64,000 bases of DNA from Blastocystis hominis (Eukaryota > Sar > Bigyra > Opalinata > Blastocystidae): contig NW_013171867.1 in the NCBI RefSeq assembly GCF_000151665.1, forward strand, positions 436,946 through 500,945, read 5' to 3'. The position numbers and the translations under genes were made by a program. Shown in pieces: positions 10,644-20,684 of the stretch (the first letter of the stretch is position 1; each line of letters starts with the position of its first letter). The notes beneath the pieces were generated by a model that saw only the letters and a program-made list of their open reading frames with translations, was not told the DNA's origin and searched no databases.

Positions 10644-12274
10644 ATGATGATGATGCTAGATTTCAGAACATTTAATTTAAGGTAGGAGTGTGAGTTTGGT
10701 ACCTTTATGTGAAGATCTGCAATTACTGTTTTTCTGTGTGGCTATATTCTGTGTACTACTTATATCATATTGGGGACCGTTTGTTTTCGTTGTTTTTTGT
10801 CAGGGTGTAGTTAACGTCTATGGGTCGACAGGATACGAGTTTCCGTATAATAAAGAGAACTTCTACTCCGGAAGGAGTAAACAGCTTACAGTCTGTGGAA
10901 AAAACGATCGTTCCCTCAACCCATCTCAAGTTGAACGTTCCTTTCAAAACAGAAGATCCAAAGAGCGAGTACCCCTTCCAAATCGAGAACAACTACGAGC
11001 GTATTTTCAACTCCTCTTTGTTTCCTAGTTTTCCCCAACATGAATTTCGATGTGAGCTTGGTCACGTACTTCGAGTTTTGTTTTTCTCTTCTCCTCACTT
11101 TCAGTGTCAATGACCACGATATCTTCACCTCCTACATCGCTCGCTGGAACGGGTATTCTAAATTTTTTCTCTTTCCCTTAACCCCAGTCCCGCGGTTATC
11201 GCGCTCCTCTACCGCTCCAACGAAACCTCCCTCCTCTCCGCCTTCGAATCCAAGTGCGCCTCCCTCCACCGCGTCTTCTGTTTCCCCTTTCTCCTCCAAA
11301 ACGCCCGCGTCCCTCTCAACAAAATCAAAAACGCGGGAATCGACCGCGTTTCCACGTCCCACTTCCTCGTCGCCGAGCCTAATCTCTCCCCCACGAGTAC
11401 TCCCTTCCCCGCGGTTCTGCTCACTCGCAGCGAATCTCTACGGCACGCTGCTTCGCACTCCCGCGTATCTTTGGCGGGATTCCAGCTTCGCCGGCGTCAT
11501 CCCGGTGTATGAGTGGGCTTCCCCGTTCTACAGCGAGGCGGCCGCCTCCTACCGGTAGGATTCCCGCGGGGATGCGAGGTAGGAACTTCCAAATCGCGGT
11601 GAACGGCCCGCAGTCGCTGAAAGAGTGTCTGCAGACGTATCGATGCCGCCCGCTGCAGACAGCGACGATCCCGATGGTGGGTTTGGGGAGCCGCGGTGAG
11701 GTGTAGCAGTTCCGGTGGTTCACGTATGTGAGTTATCGCGCGATGACGTGCATGGATAGGGAGAGCGAGCAGTGGGATGATGATGATGATGATGGGTGAT
11801 GGGTAGAGTGTTCGTGCTGCAGAAATCGGAGAAGCTCCCGCGGTATGATGAGGAGATCGAGGAACGCGGGTTCGATAATGTGGAGTATACGGAGAAGATT
11901 CGGAATGCGAGTGGGGGATGCGGAGGAAATGGGACGTAGACATGAAAATTGGAATGCTGGCGAATGACTTCTTCTTCCGAATCGAGGGAGTCGGGTGGGA
12001 AGCAAAGGGACGACATCATGTGTAGAGTGGACTCGTACACAGTGAGAAGGAATCAGAGACGTCCAGAATTGAGGAAACAATTTGAGACGTCGCGTGAGGA
12101 GTTTTTGAAGACGGTGCCGAACCATCATCCCATTGCAACGTGCGAAGAAATTGATGATGCGATGCGAGGGTGGCTGGTGTTGAGAAAGTATAAGTGGTTG
12201 AACGCGACAGTGGAGGATGGTATGTTTTATCCAAGATTAGCGGTGGATCCTCTTGCTAAACCAAGGAAGAGATA
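10644..12274 (+). CDS. LARGE/B4GAT1-like glycosyltransferase (GT49), DxD motif not conserved
   Basis: Type II membrane protein: an N-terminal MMMM start, one hydrophobic helix (TVFLCGYILCTTYIILG), a stem, then a GT49-like domain beginning FDVSLVTYFDVNDHDIF. Introns, each joined in frame, include 33, 32, 28, 30, 35, 34, 28, 30, 35, 29 and 28 nt; one carries a GATG microsatellite. The block PLNKIKNAGIDRVSTSHFL matches the family's pre-DxD strand, but where the metal-binding DxD is expected the sequence reads AEPN. The later motif LPRYDEEIEERGFDNVEY is typical of GT49. Golgi glycan extension is the family role; the lost Asp residues suggest a non-catalytic or altered member. Confidence 0.65.
11774..11798 (+). 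repeat. GAT microsatellite inside a GT49-gene intron
   Basis: GATGATGAT... forms most of a 35-nt intron; splicing it out joins ESEQ to VFVLQKSEK. Confidence 0.8.
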
Positions 12275-12465
12275 AAGATGTTTATATATTTTTATACATG
12301 TATAGGAATATATTTGTTTATTCATGGTTTGTTTGATAGAAAGAATAGAAAGGAACGGAATGAACTGCAAAGACGATTTCACAGAATCAAACAAATTAGG
12401 GGATATTTGTGCGACATTGTGGCCAATTTGTAGGAACTGAGAATAGCATTTTTCGAAGCAAAGCC

Positions 12466-13964
12466 ATGATTGATTCCCTATTTGTACTAGGCGAGGATAA
12501 ACAAATCGTCATTGAGAAGCATTGGAAGCAGACAATTGAGAGAAGTGTGTTGGAACCCTATTTTGCTGCCTTGGCGAAATACGTCGATAGTAATGTTTGG
12601 ATCCATTTTAGTTGGCATTACGTATCTAGAACATTCCTCCCGTTTTGGAAAGTGGCGAGTATGCGCTCATTGTCGTAAAAGAGAATAATCTTTCGTTCAT
12701 TGCAGTGGTGAAGAGCGAATGTTCTCCCCTGTTAATCGTGGACTTCATAACCCAGATCATTTCTGTGTTGAAGACGTATATTGGCACAGTGAACGAGGTG
12801 AAAATACGAGGGAACTTTTCTATCGTTTACCAAGTAAGATCCTCCTTTATTTTTTTGCTTTACTCACCCACAGCTTCTCGATGAAGTTTCGGACTTCGGT
12901 ATCCCCGTTATCACCGAGCCCTCGATTATGTCGTCCATCATCAAAATCCCTACCGTAATAAACAAAGTCTCCGCCCTGGTTACCAAAGTCGCCGTAATCA
13001 TTTCTCTCCTCCTCTCCAATCTCAGAACCTCAACACGGAAGACACCTGGCTCCCCGGCAGCACCAACAACGCCGTCAGCTGGCGCCGCCCCGACCTGTCC
13101 TACATGCGCAACGAGATCCGCATCAGCATCATCGAATTCCTCAATGCGACAGTAACCTCGTATTTCCCCGTTTCTCCCTTCCTCTCACCTTCAGGAAGGG
13201 CACTCTCACCTCCTGCTCTGCGTACGGCGTGCTGCGCGTGGACAGCCATCTCTCGCAGAGTCCGGAAGTCGCGCTGACGCTGCAGAATTCGAATTCCATC
13301 GAAGCGCTCCGCGTGCACCGCTGCGTCGACCGCGCGCGCCTCCGCTCCTCCCAGACGCTCCAGTTCGTTCCGCTCGACGGCGTCTTCGATGTAATCATCC
13401 CCGCGGGAATGCGATGCAGGTGGCGACGTACGCGGTGAAGCGCGTGGACAACGCCGCGCTGGACTTCTACTGCCGCCCGAATCTGTCGTGGACCCGCGGG
13501 GAAGGCGGAGTGTGGGGGACGCTGGAAGTGACGCTGGGCTGCAAACCGGGGAAACGGGGGAAACAGGAGGGCAACCCGGTGATGGTGCAGGGAGTAACCG
13601 TGGAAATCGTGCTCCCGCCGACCACGTCGGGCGCGAATCTGACGACTTCCGCGGGGAAGATGATGTTCGACCAGGAGGAGAAGAAACTGCTGTGGGTGGC
13701 GGGAAATCTGCGGCGCGAAGACGTGCTGACGCTGCGCGGGCCGGTGTATCTGCAGCCGGGTTCCGCGGTTCCGAGTGGGGTTTTGGGGCGCGCTGGGAGG
13801 TAGAATCGTCGATCTGCGCGAAGGTGGGGTTCGTGCAGCCCGAGGGAAACGTGTCCGGACTGGGAGTGGGGAAGATCAACGTGCAGCGCACGAAGGGAGA
13901 GTACAATTGGACGTCGTCGGTGTCGAAGATTTTGCAGAGCGGGTCGTACGATGTGCAGATGTGA
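12466..13964 (+). CDS. AP3M: AP-3 adaptor complex mu subunit
   Basis: Seven exons joined by introns of 47, 40, 38, 35, 29 and 29 nt give about 426 residues, matching the family length. The N-terminal longin-like part starts MIDSLFVLGEDKQIVIEKHWK; the linker has PSIMSSIIKIPTVINKV and the invariant Trp-Arg-Arg before the mu homology domain; the C-terminal domain has FVPLDGVFDVATYAV, GVTVEIVLP and the final beta strands. The resemblance is to AP-3 mu over AP-1/AP-2 mu, including the short N-terminal EKHWK motif. It should select tyrosine-based cargo for endosome-to-lysosome sorting. Confidence 0.9.
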
Positions 13965-14077
13965 GGGAAAGAAGCGGAGTGCGGTGGAATTCGTTTTTTG
14001 TTCTGTTAGTGGGTTTGTTGAGAAATAAGAGAAAAGAAAAAAAAATAGTCGAGTTACTCAGTTTATTTTGATAGTGG

Positions 14078-15562
14078 ATGAGTGTGGCTCTGGGCATTGA
14101 TTTTGGGACGACCTATACAACCGCTGCGTATTTACAGAGTGGGACTGGAGAACTCAAGCAGATCTTGTATGACGGTGGTCTCTTCCCCTCAGCTGTCAAG
14201 TTCAACAAGAACGGCAAGCCCACGGCGTGTCCCAACATGAACAATGCGCTTCTGAAGGACACAGCCATAAATCCAAAGCGTTTAATCGGAAGATCATACC
14301 ACAACTCCTTTGTTAAAACTCTTCGAGATGGGTGTGGGCTTCCGCTTTGTGAGATGGGTCCATGCTCAGACCAGTACAAGGATAGCTGTATCCATGAGAT
14401 AGGCTATCGGCTGCCCAACTCCAAGACAATATCAGCTGTTGATGTTTGCACAGAGATTTTTAAAAAGGTGAAGCAAGTTGCGGAGGAAAGTTCTGGATAT
14501 ACATTTACTGATGTTATAATTACCATTCCCGTGCAGTATACCTGGGAGCAACGACAAGAGACATATCGAGCTGCCCAAAACGCAGGATTCAATGTCCGTT
14601 GTCTCCAATACGAGCCCGTGATGGCCGCGTACGCCTACTGCAAGAGGAAGCACATTAGCCAAGGCAAGTTTTTAATCTACGATTATGGTGGGGGCACCTT
14701 CGATGCCGCCGTCGTGAGTGTGGAGAACAATATCTTTCGAATCGAAGATACGTGCGGCGACGCGAAATCGGGCGGTGACGACATCACAAACAGCATCTTG
14801 AACGAGCTGCTGCAAGTCCGCCAAATGAACGGAATCCAGCCCCCAAACTCCCAACTGACCCCCGAAGAGAGATTTCGACTAAAAAGAGAAGCCGAAAAGC
14901 TGAAGAAGCAAGCGAAAAGCAGCGAAATTACAATCGATTTCCAATCGCTTTTTGGAATTCCAAATCGATCTGTCAAACTCTCCATCCTCACAAACGACAT
15001 CCGAGACCACGTCCAAGCCACCATCAACAAGGCTCGTCATCTCGACGAGCAATATCACGTGGATCACGTGCTGATGATTGGCGGGAGCAGCGCGTTTTTT
15101 TACTGCCAGCAGAAAATGAACGCTTGTTTCGGCGAGCGGCTGGTCCAGGGAGTCGATGTGAGCTACTGCGTGTCACAGGGAGCGGCGATGTGCACGCAGG
15201 ACTTGCAGGTAGAGAACGCCGTGCCTCAAATCCGCAATCAACTGCAATGCACTTTAGGGTTTGAGACAAAGAGAGGTTCTTGCTATTTCTGTAACGAAGG
15301 GGATTTGCTGCCTCGAGAATATAAAAGGAATGTGGTGTTGGACAGAGATTCGGATGTGATAAATACGGTTATAGTGGAGAAGCGGAAGGGAGTGGAGTCG
15401 CTGGCAGGAACGATGCTGAAGATTCGGCTGAATCGACAGTACCCGAGAAATACCAAGTTTATGTTGTGTTTTGCGGTAAAGAATGATTTGTTGTTTTATG
15501 TTGCGGTACAGGATGAGAATGGAAACATGGCTGCACCTATGAAAAAAATAATGCTTCACTAG
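14078..15562 (+). CDS. Divergent Hsp70-like protein, intronless
   Basis: A single uninterrupted frame of 494 codons, unusual beside neighbours cut by many introns. The Hsp70 nucleotide-binding fold is clear: GIDFGTTYTT (phosphate 1), IITIPVQYTWEQRQ, YDYGGGTFDAAVV (phosphate 2) and VLMIGGSSAF (adenosine motif). The C-terminal part is shorter than in canonical Hsp70 (about 640 residues) and does not end in EEVD, so the substrate-binding domain is reduced. It may be a specialised cytosolic chaperone or actin-fold sensor. The lack of introns could mean retroposition or transfer, which the sequence alone cannot decide. TAG stop is followed at once by TTTG repeats that contain the 3' processing element. 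Confidence 0.8.
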   Translation: MSVALGIDFGTTYTTAAYLQSGTGELKQILYDGGLFPSAVKFNKNGKPTACPNMNNALLKDTAINPKRLIGRSYHNSFVKTLRDGCGLPLCEMGPCSDQYKDSCIHEIGYRLPNSKTISAVDVCTEIFKKVKQVAEESSGYTFTDVIITIPVQYTWEQRQETYRAAQNAGFNVRCLQYEPVMAAYAYCKRKHISQGKFLIYDYGGGTFDAAVVSVENNIFRIEDTCGDAKSGGDDITNSILNELLQVRQMNGIQPPNSQLTPEERFRLKREAEKLKKQAKSSEITIDFQSLFGIPNRSVKLSILTNDIRDHVQATINKARHLDEQYHVDHVLMIGGSSAFFYCQQKMNACFGERLVQGVDVSYCVSQGAAMCTQDLQVENAVPQIRNQLQCTLGFETKRGSCYFCNEGDLLPREYKRNVVLDRDSDVINTVIVEKRKGVESLAGTMLKIRLNRQYPRNTKFMLCFAVKNDLLFYVAVQDENGNMAAPMKKIMLH

Positions 15563-15564
15563 AG

Positions 15565-15590
15565 TTTTGTTTGTTTGTTTGTTTGTTTGT
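15565..15590 (+). repeat. TTTG tandem repeat after the Hsp70-like stop
   Basis: About six TTTG units beginning a few bases after the TAG stop; every register contains the TGTTTGTT processing motif. Confidence 0.9.
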
Positions 15591-15629
15591 GAAAGACACA
15601 TTTTGGCGGCAACTTTTAGTTTTTTAGAA

Positions 15630-18600
15630 ATGCCTCCACTCACCAAGAGAAGAAGTGTGAAGCGTAGTCCAGCTCCCCTCGAGACGAAATCGCCGGAGGG
15701 GACGCAAAAGACGGAGAATCCGCCTCTTGAGATTCATTCGCTGTTGACGGAAGCAAATATTACATTGGAGAATGGCACGAATCGATTTTTAGATGCTGAT
15801 GGCTAGGATGCTACGTCTGTCCCAGTCTGTTCGAATCCTTGTGCATTCTTCGCAAGCAAATCGACGACAGTCTGCGAGCGATGCAAGTCATGAAAAGTAC
15901 TAGGAATTGAGATGCGTCACTGAAATTCAAGGCATCGAGTCTACCTTGGTCTCTGAAACCGATCTCAAACGATTCTTCGATCCCATTCGGGAGCTCTCCG
16001 ACTCGGAGGAGCGTACCTCTCTCCAATTGTTTGTTTCTCCAGAAAGCTCGCTCCCCGCGGTGAGCCAGGACAGCGTCTGCCGCCTTTTAATGCGCGTGCA
16101 GCCCATCCAGCCGCTCCTCGTGTCCTTTTTGCTCAGCAAGCTCACGGAGCACTCCGACGAAGAAATCGCGCCAAATTATTCTTCGTCGTCTTCTTCGTCT
16201 TCGTCTTCGTCAAATTCCCTCCTCAACGCCCTCCTCAACCAGCTTCGCTGGACCGACTTCCTCGCCGACGCCTCTGCCCTCGTTTCCGGGCTCCTCGAAA
16301 CGCTCGCGGTGCGGATCCCCGCGGTTCTCCATCGTAGATCTGCTCGCCTTCCCTCCAGCGGGAACTGATTCTTTTACTGCCGGATTTGACGCACGACGAC
16401 CTGCAGGAAGTTGGCGGGACGCGGGGCGTTTCATCTAGACCTGTGTGCGGGAGTTATTTTCGTTTCTTCGCTCGGATGCTTCGCTCTGCGCGCCAATTTT
16501 GACCGCGCTCGAGAATCTTCGCCTTACCGCCAAACAGTTCGCCGAGAACCTGCCCATAATCGCGGGAACCCTCTCCACGGTTTCCCTCGCCGACCTTCCT
16601 GTTTTGGTGGGAACGATCCCCGCGGTTCACCGTAGATTCGTTTTCTGCTGCGCACGAGTCCGATAACCGCGGGGACGAAGAACTCGGAGGAAATCGATTC
16701 GGTTTTCCGCACGATCCGCAGCACGTGCCATCCCGCCCATTGGACAGGTTTTCCCGCCCATTTTCCCTCCCTCGCAGACGACCCGCACGTGGGTTCCGCC
16801 GTGTTCGAAGAACTTCGCAGCTGCTTCCAGCAGCGGCCCGACCTCGCGCGGGCGTTTCTCCGGTTTCTCCAGAAAACCGCGGTGGAGGAGCTGGTCCCGC
16901 TGGACGTCTGGGTTTTGCTCGTGCTGTGGCGGGAAAACCTCCAGACCTACCAGGCCGAGCGGTTCCTGTCCCGCGGTTTTGCGCGGCTCCCCGGGAAGAG
17001 CGCGATCTTCGCCCAGGCAATCGCGGGACAGCGGCTGGCGCTGCTCCCCGCGTTTAAAAGCCTGCTGCAGTAGGGATTCCCGCGGGACTCGAAGTAGAAT
17101 GGGGGAGGTGCTGGCGCGCAGCCCCGCGCTGAGCTGCCAGGAACTCGCAGGAACATTGTTCCTGGCGGTGTGGCGGGAGTTTTCTTCGCCGTTCCACCAA
17201 CAGGAATTCGTGTCCTGCCTCATCGCCCAGATCGCCGCTTCCACGGTTTCCACGGTTTCCACGGTGTCGCCGATGGCGGGAGGCGGCGGGAGCGAGAGTC
17301 CCGCGGTGACGGTTTCCCTCCACGTGCTGGAAACGCTGGCGGCTTCGCCGGCGCCGAACGATCTTTCGCGGTTTTCGCTGTTTATCCGCGGGCTGCTGGA
17401 CTTCGCGGACCGGCTGTCGGTGGCGCAGGCGGATTCGCTGCTGGGCGTGCTGTGCCGGCTGGCGTCCGAATCGCGGGAGAGCGGGAATTCGTTCGACGAA
17501 TTGTTCATCTTGGTGCGCAAATATCTCCAGATGAGCGACGCGGGACACAAAAAAATGGGCGTTTTGGGATGCTGCGCCGTGCTGCGGTTCTCCCGCGGGG
17601 ATCCCGAGAGCGCCAAAAACCTCTTCGCGTTCGCGGGAAAAGCCACGCGGAACTTTCCAGAAATCCGGCTGTTTTTCTATGAACGGCTCACCGCGGGAAT
17701 CGAAGCCGGACAGATCCGCGGGGAGGTGTTGGAGGTACGAGAACCGCGGGGATAACGAGCAGTTTGTGCGGGATTCGACGACCAACTGGTTCGACGCCCA
17801 TTACCTCGAGGATTTCCCCATCCCCGCGGGGAGCCGCCTGCTCCAGAACGTCGAGGCGCTGCATCCCGCGGGACTGATGAATTTGGACGGGGAGGTAGGC
17901 TCCGATTCCCGCGGTTCTTGGTAGAAAGCGCACGTCTGCGTGGCGCTGCTGCCGCTGTGTTCCGCGGTTTCCCAGCGGTTCCAGCAGGAGCCGTTTCTTC
18001 TTCCCGCGCTTTTCCGCCTCGTCGCGGCGGCGCAGCGCAGAACCGCGGGGGAATCGCAAAGCCAGGCGAGCGAGCAATCCGGTGCGAGCCAAAATGGTGG
18101 AAACAGTGGAAACAGTGGAAACAGTGGAAACAGTGGAAACAGTGGAAACAGTGGAAACGAGGGATGGGTGGAGCAGGTGGGAGCGATGGCGGGATGCCCG
18201 ATTCTGCTGAGCAATGCCGAGTCGCTCGACGGTTTGGACAGAAAAAACCGCGAAACTGTGCTGCTTTCCCGCGTGGCGGCTTCGCTGTGGCTTCGCGCGG
18301 TCGTGGAGGTCTTCGCCGACTGTCCGCAGAGCGTCGTGCGTTTCAAGGTGGGCGTTTTGGCGGGAAATGAGCGAAGATTTCGCAGCGTTTGGCGGCACTG
18401 CGCGACTTGGAGGGAAATCTCGCGCCGCTTTTGGCGCTCTACGGACTCCCCTTCCTCCCCGCGGGAATGGAGGGCGCCGGAAACCGCGGGAAACCGAGCG
18501 ACGCAAAACCGCGGGAAAAAAAGAGCGCGCCGCGCGCTTCGCCGTTCCCGCCGTCGGTGTGCGTTCTGCTGACGTAGCGAGATTCCCGCGGTTATGAAGT

Positions 18601-20655
18601 AGGTGGGAAAATCTGCACGTGGTGCGGGAGGACGACGTGCTTCGCGTTTTGCCGCCAGAATCGATGCGATTCCCGTTCGTGTCGCTCGCGACGCTGCGGC
18701 TGCTTCTCTCCGATTTGGCGCGGTGGACGGAGCGATTTGCCGCGCTCAACGCGAAGACGAAGAAAGTGCCGATTTTTGGAATGCTCGAAAGTAGGGAGAT
18801 CCGCGGGAATTGCTGGGAATCCTCGCGAAGACGCTGAATGGGGACTTCTTCTACGCGGTTTCCACGATTTACCACTGTTTGGTAACACTGTTCCTGCAGC
18901 AGTCCTTCGACCACGAGGGCGTGGAAAATACCCCCGATTTCCGGAATGAAACGATCGCGCCCATCGTGGTTCTGATCATGCAGATTTACCGCCAAATCTT
19001 CGCCTCCGCGCCCTTCCGGAATTCGGTGTACGAAGCCGGCTGCATGGACATAATTGGCGGGATTTTTGGAAGCGAAACGCCCGTATCGGATTTTGTGCTG
19101 CAGCCCCGCGGGAAGTGGGATTGACGGGATTGTGTTCCGTAGGGAGGCGAAGACGGTTTCCCTCCACTCGGCGACGCAGCTTTCCCCGATTCTCCAGTTG
19201 GTTTCCACGTTTCTCTCGAACCTGTCGCTGATCGAGGCCTTCCCCGCGGAAGTGTCTTCCCTCCAAACGTGCGAAACGCTCCTCTTCACATTCGCGGATT
19301 TTTCGCTTCGCTTCGCGGGAAGGCGGGAAATGATCGACTTCGATGATGTCCACGTGCGCGACCTCCAGCTGCTCAAAGCGACCGACGTGATTGGAAGGGA
19401 GGCACGTGACCTGCTCGTGCAGCTGAGCGACGCGGCTTCCGCGGTTCTGGAGCAGAAACAGATCCGCGAGAAAACCGCGGAAGCGAAGCAACACGTGGAG
19501 TTTTTGGTGCGGATAACCGTGGTTTATTCCGAAAACCCGATGAAACGCCTGTCGTGGATCGTGGAAGTTGCGATGGCGGGAAATGATGTGATGCGTAGGA
19601 AATCGAAAAGTGGAACGACGCGGAATTCGAAAAGAAGGCGGGAAAGGAAGCGGACGGTTTTGGCGGGAATCTGGCTTCGCTCTCTTCGGACACGTTTCGG
19701 TGGTTTTTCCAATCCGCCTGCGGGGAGTTTCTCCGAATTCTATCCGAACTCAACGTGGAAACCGTGCTCCAAGTCGACGAAACGGCCTGCCGGGCGAAAC
19801 TCCAGGAGCTGAGCCAATCGTTTTCCCTCCTCGAGTCGCTCGTTTCCGTCACCAAAAAGAACGAGACTCCCGCGGTTCTGTCGGACACGATCCGTTTTTT
19901 CGGCCAATTTCTGAGCTATTTCCTGGGTCCGTGCTGGGCGTTTCTGAAGAGTCTGTTGGTGTCGATGGGCGGCGAAGTCGTTTTCGCGGTAAAAATCGTG
20001 CAGCGAAGCACGCGGCAGATCCAAAGCCTCTGCGCCCACGCCAAAATCACGCGGAATTCCGCCATTCTGGCGTACGTGCCGAAGATCAAGAAGCAGCTGG
20101 AGCAGTTGATTTATTTGATCCGCGAAACGCTGAAAAAGGCGGGAGCCGAAGACGCGTTTTGGATGGGGAATTTGAAGAATCGCTACTTGAATGGCGAAGA
20201 AGTCGACGAAGAGAGGGATCTGGGAATCGGAGAAACTGGAGAAACTGGGGAAACGAAGGGAAGAGAGCGGAGGAAGGGAAAGAAGCGGGAGAGGGAAGCG
20301 GTGGAGAAGGGGAAAAAGGGGAAACGGAGGGTGAAAATGGAGGAATTGGTGCAGAACGAAGCGATGGAAGTCAGCGAAGAAGAAGAAAACGAAGAAAGCG
20401 AAGAAAACGGCGAGGCGTCGGAGGGAACCGAAGCGTCGGAAGCCACGGAGGACGCGAGCGAAGAAAGCGCGGGGAACGAAGAAAAGCGAGGAAAGGGAGC
20501 GATGGATCCGATGGATTCGATGGACTCGCACAAGTCCAAAAAGCTTCGAAAGGGAAACGAAATGAATGAATCCAGTGAATCTAGTGAATCCAGTGATTCA
20601 AGCGATTCAAGTGATTCAAGCGATTCGCAGAACACTAACGAAATGAACGAGGAAT
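15630..20655 (+). CDS. FANCD2: Fanconi anemia group D2 protein
   Basis: Long multi-exon gene with an alpha-solenoid product. Matches to FANCD2 run in order: LRWTDFLADAS-type N-terminal helix, the SLADLPVLV segment, the KYLQMSDAGHKKMGVLG block, CPILLSNAESL, and the strongly diagnostic AHAKITRNSAILAYVPKIKKQLEQ followed by AFWMGNLKNRYLNGEE. The C-terminus is a Glu/Ser-rich acidic tail. FANCD2 with FANCI clamps DNA at stalled forks and crosslinks. A 9-bp repeat near 18097-18159 inserts Ser-Gly-Asn units. No genomic stop follows the tail: T20655 is codon position 1, then CACG and TGTTTGTA (20660-20667), so polyadenylation should make UAA. The exon around 15790-15900 was not resolved exactly. Confidence 0.85.
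18097..18159 (+). repeat. 9-bp tandem repeat in FANCD2
   Basis: About seven copies of GTGGAAACA, in frame, encoding Ser-Gly-Asn units. Confidence 0.9.
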
Positions 20656-20667
20656 CACGTGTTTGTA
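20655..20667 (+). terminator. FANCD2 polyadenylation element that creates the stop
   Basis: T, CACG, TGTTTGTA. The codon GAA is followed by the T that becomes UAA after poly(A) addition. Confidence 0.8.
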
Positions 20668-20684
20668 ACAATCACGCTCTAAAA

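Noticed and set aside
15630-20655. Frequent in-frame TAG/TGA taken as a variant genetic code or as pseudogenes
   Set aside because: The stops lie inside 27-37 nt GT-AG segments whose removal restores conserved protein sequence in dozens of places; other genes end at ordinary TAA, TAG and TGA.
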